The notes beneath the pieces are model-generated. The model searched no databases and was not told where the DNA came from. It saw only the letters and a program-made list of their open reading frames with translations. A stretch of DNA of 64,000 bases. Origin: Martinezella lusitana. GTDB taxonomy: Bacteria; Pseudomonadota; Alphaproteobacteria; Rhizobiales; Rhizobiaceae. The DNA is taken from contig NZ_WUEY01000009.1 of NCBI RefSeq assembly GCF_010668395.1, positions 62,001 through 126,000 of the forward strand, given 5' to 3'. Both the position numbers and the translations under genes were made by a program. Positions 50,614 through 58,955 of the stretch are shown in pieces. Within the stretch, counting starts at the first letter, position 1, and every line of letters starts with the position of its first letter.

Positions 50614-51279
50614 ATGAGCTGGACACATTATCTTCCGGCATTGCTGAAAGGCGCTGAGGTGACGGCGGTCATCGCCATCGCCTCGATGCTGCTTGGCGCC
50701 ATCTTTGCCTTTGCAGCCGGCCTCGCGCGTTTTGCCGGAGGGCGTCTGCTTTCCTGGATCGCGGTAATCTATATCGAGATATTCCGCGGCACATCGCTTC
50801 TGGTGCAGCTCTTCTGGCTTTATTATGCGTTGCCGTTGATTGGAATCTCCTTCGATCCCGTCACGACAGGCATTGTCGGTCTGGCGCTCAATATCGGTGC
50901 CTATGGCGCAGAAGTCGTGCGTGGCGCGCTGCAGTCTGTTCCCGACACGCAGCACGAGGCGGCGCGTGCGCTGAATTTCAAGCATGGACAGACGCTCTTC
51001 CATATCGTCCTGCCGCAGGCGGTGGTCGAAATGATGCCGGCCTTCGGCAATCTCGCCGTTCAGAATCTGAAGGATACAGCCTTGGTATCGCTGATCTCGA
51101 TCAGCGACCTGACGTTTCAGGCGCAGCAACTACGCAATATCACCCTGGACAGCGTTACGATCTACTCGCTGACGCTCATCGGATATTTCATCATGGCGCT
51201 CATCTTGGTCGCTTTCATGCGCTGGCTGGAGATGATCCTTCGCCGTGGCGTCGCATTCCCCGGGAGGGCGCCGGCATGA
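50614..51279 (+). CDS. ehuC: Ectoine ABC transporter permease
   Basis: Inner-membrane permease of 221 aa, HisM/GlnP-type, with about five membrane helices. FRGTSLLVQLFWLYYALPLIG is the family start of helix 3. The EAA loop is EVVRGALQSVPDTQHEAARALNFKHGQTLFHIVLPQAV. The gene overlaps ehuD by four bases. Ribosome site GGAGGTGA precedes the ATG. Confidence 0.95.
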   Translation: MSWTHYLPALLKGAEVTAVIAIASMLLGAIFAFAAGLARFAGGRLLSWIAVIYIEIFRGTSLLVQLFWLYYALPLIGISFDPVTTGIVGLALNIGAYGAEVVRGALQSVPDTQHEAARALNFKHGQTLFHIVLPQAVVEMMPAFGNLAVQNLKDTALVSLISISDLTFQAQQLRNITLDSVTIYSLTLIGYFIMALILVAFMRWLEMILRRGVAFPGRAPA

Positions 51280-51968
51280 TGTATGGCTTCACCTGGGACA
51301 CGTCCACGACGCTGTCCTTCGCGTTGTCGATCCTGCCGATCCTCGGTATCGGATTGATCGTCACGCTGGAGGCGGCGGCCGCCGGATTTGCGATCGCCCT
51401 CGTTCTCGGACTGGTCTTCGCTTTGCTGCGGCGCAGACATTTCGTGGCGATCTCGTGGCCGACGGCTTTCGTCATCGAGTTCCTGCGCGATACGCCCCTG
51501 CTCGTACAGCTCTTCTTCCTCTACTACGTGCTGCCGGTCTATGGCATCGTCCTGCCCGCCTTTCTCACCGGTGCGCTGGCGCTGGGTCTTCAATATTCGG
51601 CCTATACGTCGGAAGTCTATCGCGGTGGGCTGGACGCCGTGCCGCTCGGTCAATGGGAGGCGGCGACGGCGCTCAATCTCGGTCATGGCCGCACTTACTG
51701 GGATATCATCATCCCGCAGGCGATCCCCCGTATCGTTCCGGCCATGGGCAACTACCTCGTATCGATGCTGAAGGAAACGCCGGTCTTGTCCGTCGTCACC
51801 GTGGTCGACATGCTCAATCTCGCCAATCTCATCGGCGATCGGACATTCGAATATCTGGTGCCGCTTTCCCTCGTCGGCCTGATCTTTCTTATCCTCACGC
51901 TCGTCTGCTCGGCGGCCATTCATTGGCTCGAAAAGGCGTTGCCGAAAAACGGAATTGCCCTCAGATGA
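51276..51968 (+). CDS. ehuD: Ectoine ABC transporter permease
   Basis: Second inner-membrane permease of 230 aa, also HisM/GlnP-type. FLRDTPLLVQLFFLYYVLP is the counterpart of the EhuC block. The EAA loop is EVYRGGLDAVPLGQWEAATALNLGHGRTYWDIIIPQAIP. It forms the transmembrane heterodimer with EhuC. Its start overlaps ehuC and its stop overlaps ehuA. Confidence 0.95.
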   Translation: MMYGFTWDTSTTLSFALSILPILGIGLIVTLEAAAAGFAIALVLGLVFALLRRRHFVAISWPTAFVIEFLRDTPLLVQLFFLYYVLPVYGIVLPAFLTGALALGLQYSAYTSEVYRGGLDAVPLGQWEAATALNLGHGRTYWDIIIPQAIPRIVPAMGNYLVSMLKETPVLSVVTVVDMLNLANLIGDRTFEYLVPLSLVGLIFLILTLVCSAAIHWLEKALPKNGIALR

Positions 51969-52729
51969 CGCTACCCCTGATCCGCTTTCAAGATGTTACC
52001 AAGCGCTACGGCGATTTCACCGTACTCGACAATTTCTGTTTCGATGTCGCGCCCGGCGAAAAGGTGACATTAATCGGCCCTTCGGGCTCCGGCAAATCGA
52101 CCGTCCTGCGTATCCTGATGACGCTCGAACCGTTCCAGGAAGGAGCCCTGCATCTGGCCGGAATGTCCTATCATCAGGACAATGGTCGCGGGCGGTTCCT
52201 GGCCAGCGAGGCGCATCTGCGCCAGATCCGCACCCATGTCGGCATGGTCTTTCAGAGTTTCAATCTTTTTCCGCATATGACAGTCCTGCGCAACGTCGTC
52301 GAGGCGCCGACGCGCGTGCTCGGGCTCGGGCGGGCGGAAGCCGAGTGCCGGGCTGTCGAACTGCTGCGCATGGTCGGCCTTTCGGAGAAGAAGGATCACT
52401 ATCCAAGCCAGCTTTCGGGCGGCCAGCAGCAGCGCGTTGCCATAGCCCGCGCGCTCGCCATGCGCCCACGCGTCCTGTTGTTCGATGAACCGACGTCGGC
52501 GCTCGACCCCCAACTGGTCGGCGAAGTGCTCGGCGTCATCCGCGATCTCGCGCGTGAACACGACCTGACCATGCTGCTGGTAACACACGAAATGCGCTTC
52601 GCCCGCGAGGTATCCGACCGCGTCTGCTTCTTCGACAAGGGACGCATTTGCGAACAAGGCAAGCCGGAAGAGATTTTTAGCGGTCCCAAGGAGGACCGTA
52701 CCAAGGAGTTCCTTGGCTCAATCCTCTGA
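51965..52729 (+). CDS. ehuA: Ectoine ABC transporter ATP-binding protein
   Basis: ATPase of 254 aa that powers ectoine uptake. Walker A GPSGSGKST is near residue 39, the Q-loop lies in VGMVFQSFNLFPHMTVLRNV, the signature is LSGGQQQRVAIARAL and Walker B is LLFDEPTSALDPQLV with the H-loop in LVTHEMRFAREV. The ATG at 51965 overlaps the ehuD stop by four bases. A long upstream open frame in this register (from 51245) lies over ehuD and is not coding. Confidence 0.96.
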   Translation: MTLPLIRFQDVTKRYGDFTVLDNFCFDVAPGEKVTLIGPSGSGKSTVLRILMTLEPFQEGALHLAGMSYHQDNGRGRFLASEAHLRQIRTHVGMVFQSFNLFPHMTVLRNVVEAPTRVLGLGRAEAECRAVELLRMVGLSEKKDHYPSQLSGGQQQRVAIARALAMRPRVLLFDEPTSALDPQLVGEVLGVIRDLAREHDLTMLLVTHEMRFAREVSDRVCFFDKGRICEQGKPEEIFSGPKEDRTKEFLGSIL

Positions 52730-52768
52730 AAGATATCGGAGTGGCCGGGTCGCCTGCTTACTGCTGCT

Positions 52769-54199
52769 CTAGACGATAGAACCTACGTCGAAGACGGGGG
52801 GTAGTTGCTCGAAAGTGCCTCGAACGGTTTCGAGCGCCGATCGAAGCGCGGAATGAGACAGGCGGCCGCCAAGACAAATGCGAATGCCGCCTACTGGTCG
52901 TTCTCCACCCGCGACAAACGGGTCGGAGGGCGTGACCGCCACACCTTTTCGAGCAAGGGCGTGCACAAGGCCTTCTTCCGTCCAGCGTTCGGGCACCGAG
53001 AGCCAAGCACAAAGTGACAGCGGATGGCTGCCGGCAACGAACGGTGCCATCACCTCCGAGACGATCGCTTGGCGTGCCTCGGCCTCGTTTCGCTGGACGG
53101 CAACCAGCGTATTGGCTGTACCATCCAGAATCCAGCGGGAGGCCATCTCCGCTACCACATTGGTCGCGCTCCATCCGGTGACTCGAAGAATCGACGCCGC
53201 GCGGATGGAGTAGTGCGCCGGCACCACGAGGTAGCCGATACGCAACCCTGTCATGACCGACTTGGTGAAGCTGGTCACGAAGAAGCCAAGCTCGGGGATG
53301 AGGTCCGGCATGGAGGGAAGGGGATCGCGCAGCATCGGCTTGTAGACTTCGTCCTCGATAACGAAGATACCGTACTGGCGGGCTAGTGCTGCGATTGCGC
53401 GCCGACGCTCTGCTCCCATCACGTGGCTGGTGGGATTGCCCAGCGACGAAACGATGACGAGTGCCGTCACGTCTCCGACCGCGCAGGCAGCCTCGAAGGC
53501 ATCGGGAAGGATGCCCTCCTGATCGGTTGGGAGGCCGCGCAGGGTGAAGCCAAGAACATTGGCAAGACCGATGATACCGTGATCGGTCAGATTCTCTGTC
53601 AAAACCACTTCGCCGGGCCGCACGACCGAGGCTACCGCGAGAAAAAGACCATGCGCGGCGCCGTTGGTGATGAGAACTCGATCGGCATCGGTTTCGACGG
53701 ACAGACCGGCAAGCCAGACCTGCGCTGCGGCGCGATGGGCATCGAGCCCGGCAATCGGCCGGCAGGGGCGCATGAAACTGCTATTGTCGCTCTCGGCCAG
53801 AGCCTGCATGAGTTCACGGGCCGATCGCTCGTGTGCTTCAGTATAGACGGCCCGGATAATGGAGAGGTCGGCGCTGCCGCTCGGATCGCGATCGAGCATG
53901 AAGCTGTCGGCACGTTCTGTGACACGGCTGCGAACGAAGGTGCCGCGCCCGACCTCGCCGCGCAGATAGCCACGGCGCTCTGCCTCCTTATAGCTGAGAC
54001 TCACGGTCTGGACCGAGATCCCCAGCGCATGGGCGAGATCGCGATGCGTCGGCATCTGCGTGTGAACCGGCAGAATTCCCTCGTCGATATCGGCAATGAT
54101 CTTGTCTGTGAGCAGCTTGTGCTTGGTCGCGCCCTTGCGATGCTGAAGGACGGGTTTCCAGCCAATATTGTCCTGGTATTTTGAATCATGACGATACAT
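52769..54199 (-). CDS. enuR: MocR/GntR-type ectoine regulator EnuR
   Basis: Chimeric transcription factor of 476 aa. A GntR winged HTH (residues about 18-90: HKLLTDKIIADIDEGILPVHTQMPTHRDLAHALGI, VQTVSLSYKEAERRGYL) is fused to a fold-type I aminotransferase domain. The PLP lysine is in VTSFTKSVMTGLRIGYL, preceded by VIEDEVYKPML. Known EnuR proteins repress ectoine catabolic genes until a breakdown product (acetyl-diaminobutyrate or diaminobutyrate) binds the PLP. The longer frame to 54307 crosses the operator region; ATG at 54199 is the probable start. It follows doeD on the minus strand. Confidence 0.92.
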   Translation of the reverse strand: MYRHDSKYQDNIGWKPVLQHRKGATKHKLLTDKIIADIDEGILPVHTQMPTHRDLAHALGISVQTVSLSYKEAERRGYLRGEVGRGTFVRSRVTERADSFMLDRDPSGSADLSIIRAVYTEAHERSARELMQALAESDNSSFMRPCRPIAGLDAHRAAAQVWLAGLSVETDADRVLITNGAAHGLFLAVASVVRPGEVVLTENLTDHGIIGLANVLGFTLRGLPTDQEGILPDAFEAACAVGDVTALVIVSSLGNPTSHVMGAERRRAIAALARQYGIFVIEDEVYKPMLRDPLPSMPDLIPELGFFVTSFTKSVMTGLRIGYLVVPAHYSIRAASILRVTGWSATNVVAEMASRWILDGTANTLVAVQRNEAEARQAIVSEVMAPFVAGSHPLSLCAWLSVPERWTEEGLVHALARKGVAVTPSDPFVAGGERPVGGIRICLGGRLSHSALRSALETVRGTFEQLPPVFDVGSIV

Positions 54200-54233
54200 G
54201 GATTGATCCGGTACAATTATCGAAATCCATGTA
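54195..54233. promoter_or_regulatory. Perfect 10-bp inverted repeat at the enuR start
   Basis: TACATGGATT (54195-54204) and AATCCATGTA (54224-54233) face each other across 19 bp. The first arm covers the enuR start codon. The 29-bp distance between arm starts (about three helical turns) fits two regulator protomers; auto-repression by EnuR is the natural guess. Confidence 0.65.
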
Positions 54234-54345
54234 CACCATTCGGCATCGGATGGCGATGACCGAATGAGATCGCGGGGCCCTTTGTCAACGACGGGTCGCG
54301 CGACCATCTCGCAAAAAGGAGGGATGTCTCCCGTCAGGTATCAAG

Positions 54346-55725
54346 TCAGAGGTTTGAAAGCACGCTTTCGATGGCGCCGGCAGCTGCCTTGACGACCGTA
54401 TCGGCTTCCTCGCGGGTCAGGCACAGCGGCGGCGCGAAGCCGAGGATGTCTCCCTGCGGCATGGCGCGGCCGATGACACCGCGCTCAAGCAGCGCTGCGG
54501 CCACCTGCGGGCCGATCTTCTTCGACGGGTCGAAGAACGTGCGATCGTCCTTATCCTCGACGAACTCGACCGCAGCCATCAATCCGTCGCCGCGCACTTC
54601 TCCGACATGCTTGTGGTCGCCGACGGCCTTGGCAAGCTCGGAGCGGAAATAGGTGCCTGTGGAGCCTGAATTCTCGACGATGCCGAGTTCATCGACCAGC
54701 TCGAGATTGGCAATGCCGGCAGCTGCGCAGATCGGATGGGCGGAATAGGTCCAGCCATGTCCGATGGCGCCCAGCTGGTCGGATCCTTGCACCAGAACCT
54801 GCCACATCTTGTCGGAGACGATGCTGCCCGACAGCGGTGCGTAGGCCGAGGTCAGCCCCTTGGCGATGGTAATCAGATCCGGCTTCATACCATAGTGATC
54901 GGAGCCGAACATCGTGCCGAGACGGCCAAAGCCGGTGACGACTTCGTCGGCGACAAGCAGGACGTCATATTTATCGAGAACGGCCTGGATCTTCTGCCAA
55001 TAGGTCTTCGGCGGCGGAACGATGCCGCCGGTGCCGAGAATGGGTTCGCCGATGAAGGCGGCAACCGTTTCCGGACCTTCGGCGAGGATCATCTCCTCGA
55101 GCTTGTCCGCACAATATTGCGCGAACTGCTCCTCATCCATCGACCGGTCGGCCCGACGGAAGAAATAGGGAGCTTCGGTATGGAGAATGGGCGCGCGCGG
55201 CAGATCGAAGGCCTTGTGGAAGAGTTCCAGCCCGGTGAGGCTGCCCGTCATGACGCCCGAGCCATGATAGCCGCGCCAGCGCGAGATGATCTTCTTCTTT
55301 TCTGGGCGGCCGAGAATATTGTTGTAGTACCAGATGAGCTTGATGTTGGTCTCGTTGGCATCGGAGCCGGAAAGTCCGAAATAGACACGGCTCATGCCCT
55401 CGGGCGCGCGGTCGATGATCATCTTGGAAAGCGTGATCGAGGCTTCCGTGCCGTGGCCGACATAGGCGTGGTAGTAGGCAAGGTTCTTTGCCTGCTCGGC
55501 AATCGCATCGGCAATTTTCTGCCGGCCATAACCGACATTGACGCAGTAAAGGCCGGCAAAGGCGTCGAGGCTTTTCTTGCCGCTGGTATCGGTGATGTAG
55601 ACGCCTTCGGCGCCGGCGATGACGCGGGTCGGGGTTTCGCCGCGCGCATGCATTCCCATATGGGTCGAGGGATGGAAGAAATGGTCCCTGTCCCAGGCGT
55701 TCAGTTCGTTGCGCTTGTCCAACAT
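54346..55725 (-). CDS. doeD: L-2,4-diaminobutyrate transaminase DoeD
   Basis: Class III PLP aminotransferase of 459 aa that converts L-2,4-diaminobutyrate to aspartate semialdehyde. Blocks: FFHPSTHMGMHARGETP, DAFAGLYCVNVGYGRQ, and SGSDANETNIKLIWYYN (cofactor phosphate and substrate). The PLP lysine is in DLITIAKGLTSAYAPL, with the Asp in LLVADEVVTGFGRLG. The ATG at 55725 starts MLDKRNELNAWDRDH; the longer frame to 55857 overlaps doeC. It lies between doeC and enuR on the minus strand. Confidence 0.95.
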   Translation of the reverse strand: MLDKRNELNAWDRDHFFHPSTHMGMHARGETPTRVIAGAEGVYITDTSGKKSLDAFAGLYCVNVGYGRQKIADAIAEQAKNLAYYHAYVGHGTEASITLSKMIIDRAPEGMSRVYFGLSGSDANETNIKLIWYYNNILGRPEKKKIISRWRGYHGSGVMTGSLTGLELFHKAFDLPRAPILHTEAPYFFRRADRSMDEEQFAQYCADKLEEMILAEGPETVAAFIGEPILGTGGIVPPPKTYWQKIQAVLDKYDVLLVADEVVTGFGRLGTMFGSDHYGMKPDLITIAKGLTSAYAPLSGSIVSDKMWQVLVQGSDQLGAIGHGWTYSAHPICAAAGIANLELVDELGIVENSGSTGTYFRSELAKAVGDHKHVGEVRGDGLMAAVEFVEDKDDRTFFDPSKKIGPQVAAALLERGVIGRAMPQGDILGFAPPLCLTREEADTVVKAAAGAIESVLSNL

Positions 55726-55756
55726 GTTTATGATTTCCTTCTTCTGTATCGTGGCG

Positions 55757-57253
55757 TCAGGCTGTCGTGTCGACGCAGAGATATTTGAGCTCGGTGAAGG
55801 CCTCGATCCCGTGACGGGAGCCTTCCCGGCCGAGGCCGGATTGCTTCCAGCCGCCAAAGGGGATCGGGCCGCCGGTGATCTTGACGCGGTTGACGGCGAC
55901 CATGCCGAATTCGAGCATCCTGCCGAGCCGCAGCTGTCGCGCGCCGTTCGTCGTCACGACATAGGCGACAAGGCCGTATTCCGTGTCGTTGGCACGGGCG
56001 ACGACTTCGTCCTCGCTGTCGAAGGCGGTCACGGCGGCGACCGGTCCGAATGTCTCGTCATGCATGATCAAGGCATCCGGCGAGGGCTCGACAAGCAAAG
56101 TCGGCTGGAAGAACAGCGAGCCGGCAGAGTGGCGTTTCCCGCCGGCCGCAAGCCTTGCGCCGTGCTTCAATGCATCGGTCACATGCTCTTCGACCTTTGC
56201 GACGGCACGCTCGTGCATGAGAGGACCGATGTCGACACCTTCAGTCAATCCGCTTCCGACCTTCAGGGCTTCGATGCGCCTGGCAAACGCCGCGACGAAG
56301 GCTTCCATGATCGGGCGCTGCACGAAGATGCGGTTGGCGGCAAGACAATCCTGGCCGGAGGTCGCGAATTTGGCATTGACGGCGATATCGACGGCGCGAT
56401 CCAGATCGGCATCGTCGAAGATGATCAGCGGTGCATGACCGCCAAGCTCCATTACCTGCCGCTTCATGCTCGTGGCGCATTGGCCCGCGATCAACTTGCC
56501 GATGCCAGTCGAACCGGTAAAGCTCAATGCCCTGACCCGGGCATCCGCGCATATGGCGCCGACGATGGGCGCCGCGTCGCCAGTCACCACGTTGAAAACA
56601 CCGGCGGGAATACCGGCGCGCTCGCCGAGTTCCGCGAGCGCAAGCGCCGACAATGGCGTTTCCGACGATGGGTGCGAGACGACCGTGCATCCTGCAGCGA
56701 GAGCCGCTGCAGCCTTGCGCGTGATCATGGCTGAAGGGAAGTTCCAGGGGGTAACAATCCCGACGACACCCAAGGCCTCCCTGCGGACGAACATTTCGGC
56801 ATCGGGCAGATGGCTGGTCACGCTTTCGACGTTGATCCGCTTGGCTTCCTCGGCATACCACTCGACGAAGCCTGCAGCATAGTCGATCTCGCCGCGGGAT
56901 TCGGCCAGGGGCTTGCCCTGTTCCAGCGTCATGATCAGCGCCAGATCCTCGCGCGCTTCGAGCATGAGCTCACCCCATCTGCGCAGGATCGATGATCGCC
57001 GTTGCGGCAGAAGCGAGCGCCAGGCGGCAAACGCATCGGCCGCGGCATCTATGGCGCTCACGGTCTCCTGGCCGTCAAGGCTCGCGACCCAGGCAAGCGT
57101 CGCGGACGATGCGGGATCGGTGACCGCAAAGCTCCGGTTTGTCTTGCCGGCGACCCAGCGGCCCGCGACATAGGAAAGATCTCGCAGCAGGTGACGGTCG
57201 TTCAGCCGCGAAAGGGCTTCGTGATAGATGGCGCGAGCGTGGAGCGCAGTCAT
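55757..57253 (-). CDS. doeC: Aspartate-semialdehyde dehydrogenase DoeC (succinate-semialdehyde DH family)
   Basis: NAD(P)-dependent aldehyde dehydrogenase of 498 aa. In ectoine catabolism it oxidises aspartate semialdehyde to aspartate, ending the pathway. Motifs: TPWNFPSAMITRKAAAALAAGCT (cofactor), FTGSTGIGKLIAGQC, VMELGGHAPLIIFDDADLD (general base Glu) and SGQDCLAANRIFV (catalytic Cys). By sequence it belongs to the GabD-like group. It precedes doeD by 31 bases on the minus strand. Confidence 0.94.
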   Translation of the reverse strand: MTALHARAIYHEALSRLNDRHLLRDLSYVAGRWVAGKTNRSFAVTDPASSATLAWVASLDGQETVSAIDAAADAFAAWRSLLPQRRSSILRRWGELMLEAREDLALIMTLEQGKPLAESRGEIDYAAGFVEWYAEEAKRINVESVTSHLPDAEMFVRREALGVVGIVTPWNFPSAMITRKAAAALAAGCTVVSHPSSETPLSALALAELGERAGIPAGVFNVVTGDAAPIVGAICADARVRALSFTGSTGIGKLIAGQCATSMKRQVMELGGHAPLIIFDDADLDRAVDIAVNAKFATSGQDCLAANRIFVQRPIMEAFVAAFARRIEALKVGSGLTEGVDIGPLMHERAVAKVEEHVTDALKHGARLAAGGKRHSAGSLFFQPTLLVEPSPDALIMHDETFGPVAAVTAFDSEDEVVARANDTEYGLVAYVVTTNGARQLRLGRMLEFGMVAVNRVKITGGPIPFGGWKQSGLGREGSRHGIEAFTELKYLCVDTTA

Positions 57254-57372
57254 GGGCGGGCCTCTCTTTCCAGTTGCCCAATGCTGTCACGGAACGCGGC
57301 GAGAGATTGTCCATTGCTGGCAGGCAGAAGAGAGAAAGAACCCAAAGAGGGGGACGTCGATAGAGAGTTTCT

Positions 57373-57867
57373 CTACTCGTCGCCAGGAGTGTCTGCGGAA
57401 AGCAGTTCGGTGACGGGCAGTGTCGTCTCCTCTTTCACCGTCTTGGTCACGATATAGGTGAAGTAACGTTCGATGCCGACCTCGCGATCGAGGAGATCGT
57501 CTATCAGGCGCTGATAGGCATCGATATTGGTTGCCATGATCTTCAAGATGTAGTCGACACCGCCGCCGACGGCCCAGCAGGCAACGATCTCGGGAGTAGC
57601 CGCGACCGCCCTCTCGAAGCGATCGAAGTCGGCTTGGCGGTGATTGGAAAGCGTGAGCTCGACCATGACGTTTGCGATCGGGGCGAGGCGGCGCAGCGAC
57701 AGGCGTGCATGATAGCCCGTGATGATTCCGGTCTTTTCCAGCTTTCGCAGGCGTAGCCAGCATGGCGTGGGAGATAGTCCGACCTTGTCGGCGAGGGCAA
57801 GTTTGGTGATGCGGCCATCGCGTTGAATGGCATCCAGTATCCGAAGATCGATAGCATCAAGTTTCAT
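57373..57867 (-). CDS. doeX: Lrp/AsnC-family regulator DoeX
   Basis: Feast/famine regulator of 164 aa. The N-terminal HTH is at residues about 5-62 (DAIDLRILDAIQRDGRITKLALADKVGLSPTPCWLRLRKLEKTGII). The C-terminal RAM domain has ACWAVGGGVDYILKIMATNIDAYQRLIDDLLD. In other ectoine users DoeX lies beside doeC/doeD and controls the pathway. It is first in the minus-strand doeX-doeC-doeD-enuR series, with 119 bases before doeC. Confidence 0.92.
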   Translation of the reverse strand: MKLDAIDLRILDAIQRDGRITKLALADKVGLSPTPCWLRLRKLEKTGIITGYHARLSLRRLAPIANVMVELTLSNHRQADFDRFERAVAATPEIVACWAVGGGVDYILKIMATNIDAYQRLIDDLLDREVGIERYFTYIVTKTVKEETTLPVTELLSADTPGDE

Positions 57868-58227
57868 TTGAACGCTGCTTACGTGTCACTTGTCATTCTC
57901 AGACCAATGGCATTCGAAGACTGGGCTGGCAAGCATTGGATTCGACCGGCGAAAGCGTCCCGCCGCGCATACCCTCGCCAGCCACTTCGGCCGCTGTCGC
58001 GGGGGGCGCTTTCCTTTGAGGGGCTTGGTGCAGAAGAATGTCGATCTGCGCGCGAAGGTTTCGACGACGCCAGGCCTGGCGCCTGGCAGTTTTCTAAGAT
58101 CTCGCCGTGCTCGGAGGAGAGCAAGCCTTACCCATCCCTCCCGACAGCAAGTGCCGCGGCCATGACGGCTGTCGCCAGATCAGCCGTATCGGCAAAATGG
58201 ATGCCTGTTTCTTTGGTCGGGAGGAGG
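57868..58227. other. Gene-free region after the ectoine locus
   Basis: 360 bp between the doeX start and the end of the AA_synth-family gene. Short overlapping frames exist on both strands, but none has a recognisable product or ribosome binding site. It contains the doeX promoter; no operator could be fixed. Confidence 0.45.
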
Positions 58228-58821
58228 TCAGCCAAGCGCGGCCTTTTCCGCCTCCATCTCGGCAATATCTTGAAAGCGATCGGCGATGCGCGCATGTGCG
58301 CGACCGTTGTCGGAGGCGCCGATGGCGACGATGATTTCGTCGGGGCCGGGCGCATCGGCTATCTGGAAGCTGGCGGTCAGGAAATGCGAGCGCTTTCCAT
58401 TTTCGCTCTTGTGCATCATCGGTAGAGAAAGAAGCGCTCCCGGCGCATTGCGGGTATTGGCGAATTCCAGGTAGTTGGTGCCACCGATCGCCTCGCGGAA
58501 GGGATTTCCAAAACGTAGCGTGTGGATCATCGCCGATGCATGCTCGATTTCGCCGTTGACACCGACGGCCGCCGCTTTGCCGCATGCCTCGATCTTGTCC
58601 GCCGGCATCTGGCGCAGCAACCTGATTGTCATTTCCTGGCTCAACTCGCCGGCAATGCGGATGATTTCCGGCCTCAGATTTTCGACGAAACCGCGGCCCG
58701 CCCAGGGATTGGGGATGATCGCGGCAACCACGACGATATTCACCGGACGCGGCGCAGCCTTTCCGCCTTCCACCAGCGTTTCTTCCAGGAAAGTGCAGAT
58801 TTTTCTAATCTCAAGTGCCAT
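58228..58821 (-). CDS. AA_synth (DUF1185) family protein
   Basis: 197-aa soluble protein of the family Pfam names AA_synth. Conserved blocks: ALEIRKICTFLEETLVEGGK at the start, VVVAAIIPNPWAGRGFVENL, then AIGGTNYLEFANTRNAPG and the end IVAIGASDNGRAHARIADR. No biochemical function is firmly known for the family; the name does not rest on a demonstrated reaction. It is divergent from the GAF-PucR activator and belongs with the downstream monooxygenase cluster. A TTG two codons upstream is the only earlier start; ATG at 58821 is used. Confidence 0.85.
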   Translation of the reverse strand: MALEIRKICTFLEETLVEGGKAAPRPVNIVVVAAIIPNPWAGRGFVENLRPEIIRIAGELSQEMTIRLLRQMPADKIEACGKAAAVGVNGEIEHASAMIHTLRFGNPFREAIGGTNYLEFANTRNAPGALLSLPMMHKSENGKRSHFLTASFQIADAPGPDEIIVAIGASDNGRAHARIADRFQDIAEMEAEKAALG

Positions 58822-58895
58822 GCCCAAGTACCGCTATAGAATGTTTAAGTCCGGTGCAGATTAGCGGGCGTGCCGCGTTGTTCATCCTCGATTTG

Positions 58896-58921
58896 GTGGA
58901 AATAGCCGGTAAAACTTCCAC
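58896..58921. promoter_or_regulatory. Candidate activator site in the AA_synth/PucR intergenic region
   Basis: GTGGAA (58896-58901) and TTCCAC (58916-58921) form a perfect inverted repeat around 14 bp, inside the 134-bp divergent promoter region. A likely site for the PucR-type activator, untested. Confidence 0.5.
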
Positions 58922-58955
58922 TGGAACGAAGTAGACGGGAAGGGCGCTGAGACGC

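Noticed and set aside
58094..58585. Frame-shifted C-terminal extension of the AA_synth gene
   Set aside because: A neighbouring frame reads a protein-like tail, but the AA_synth product is already full length for the family, so a frameshift is not needed.
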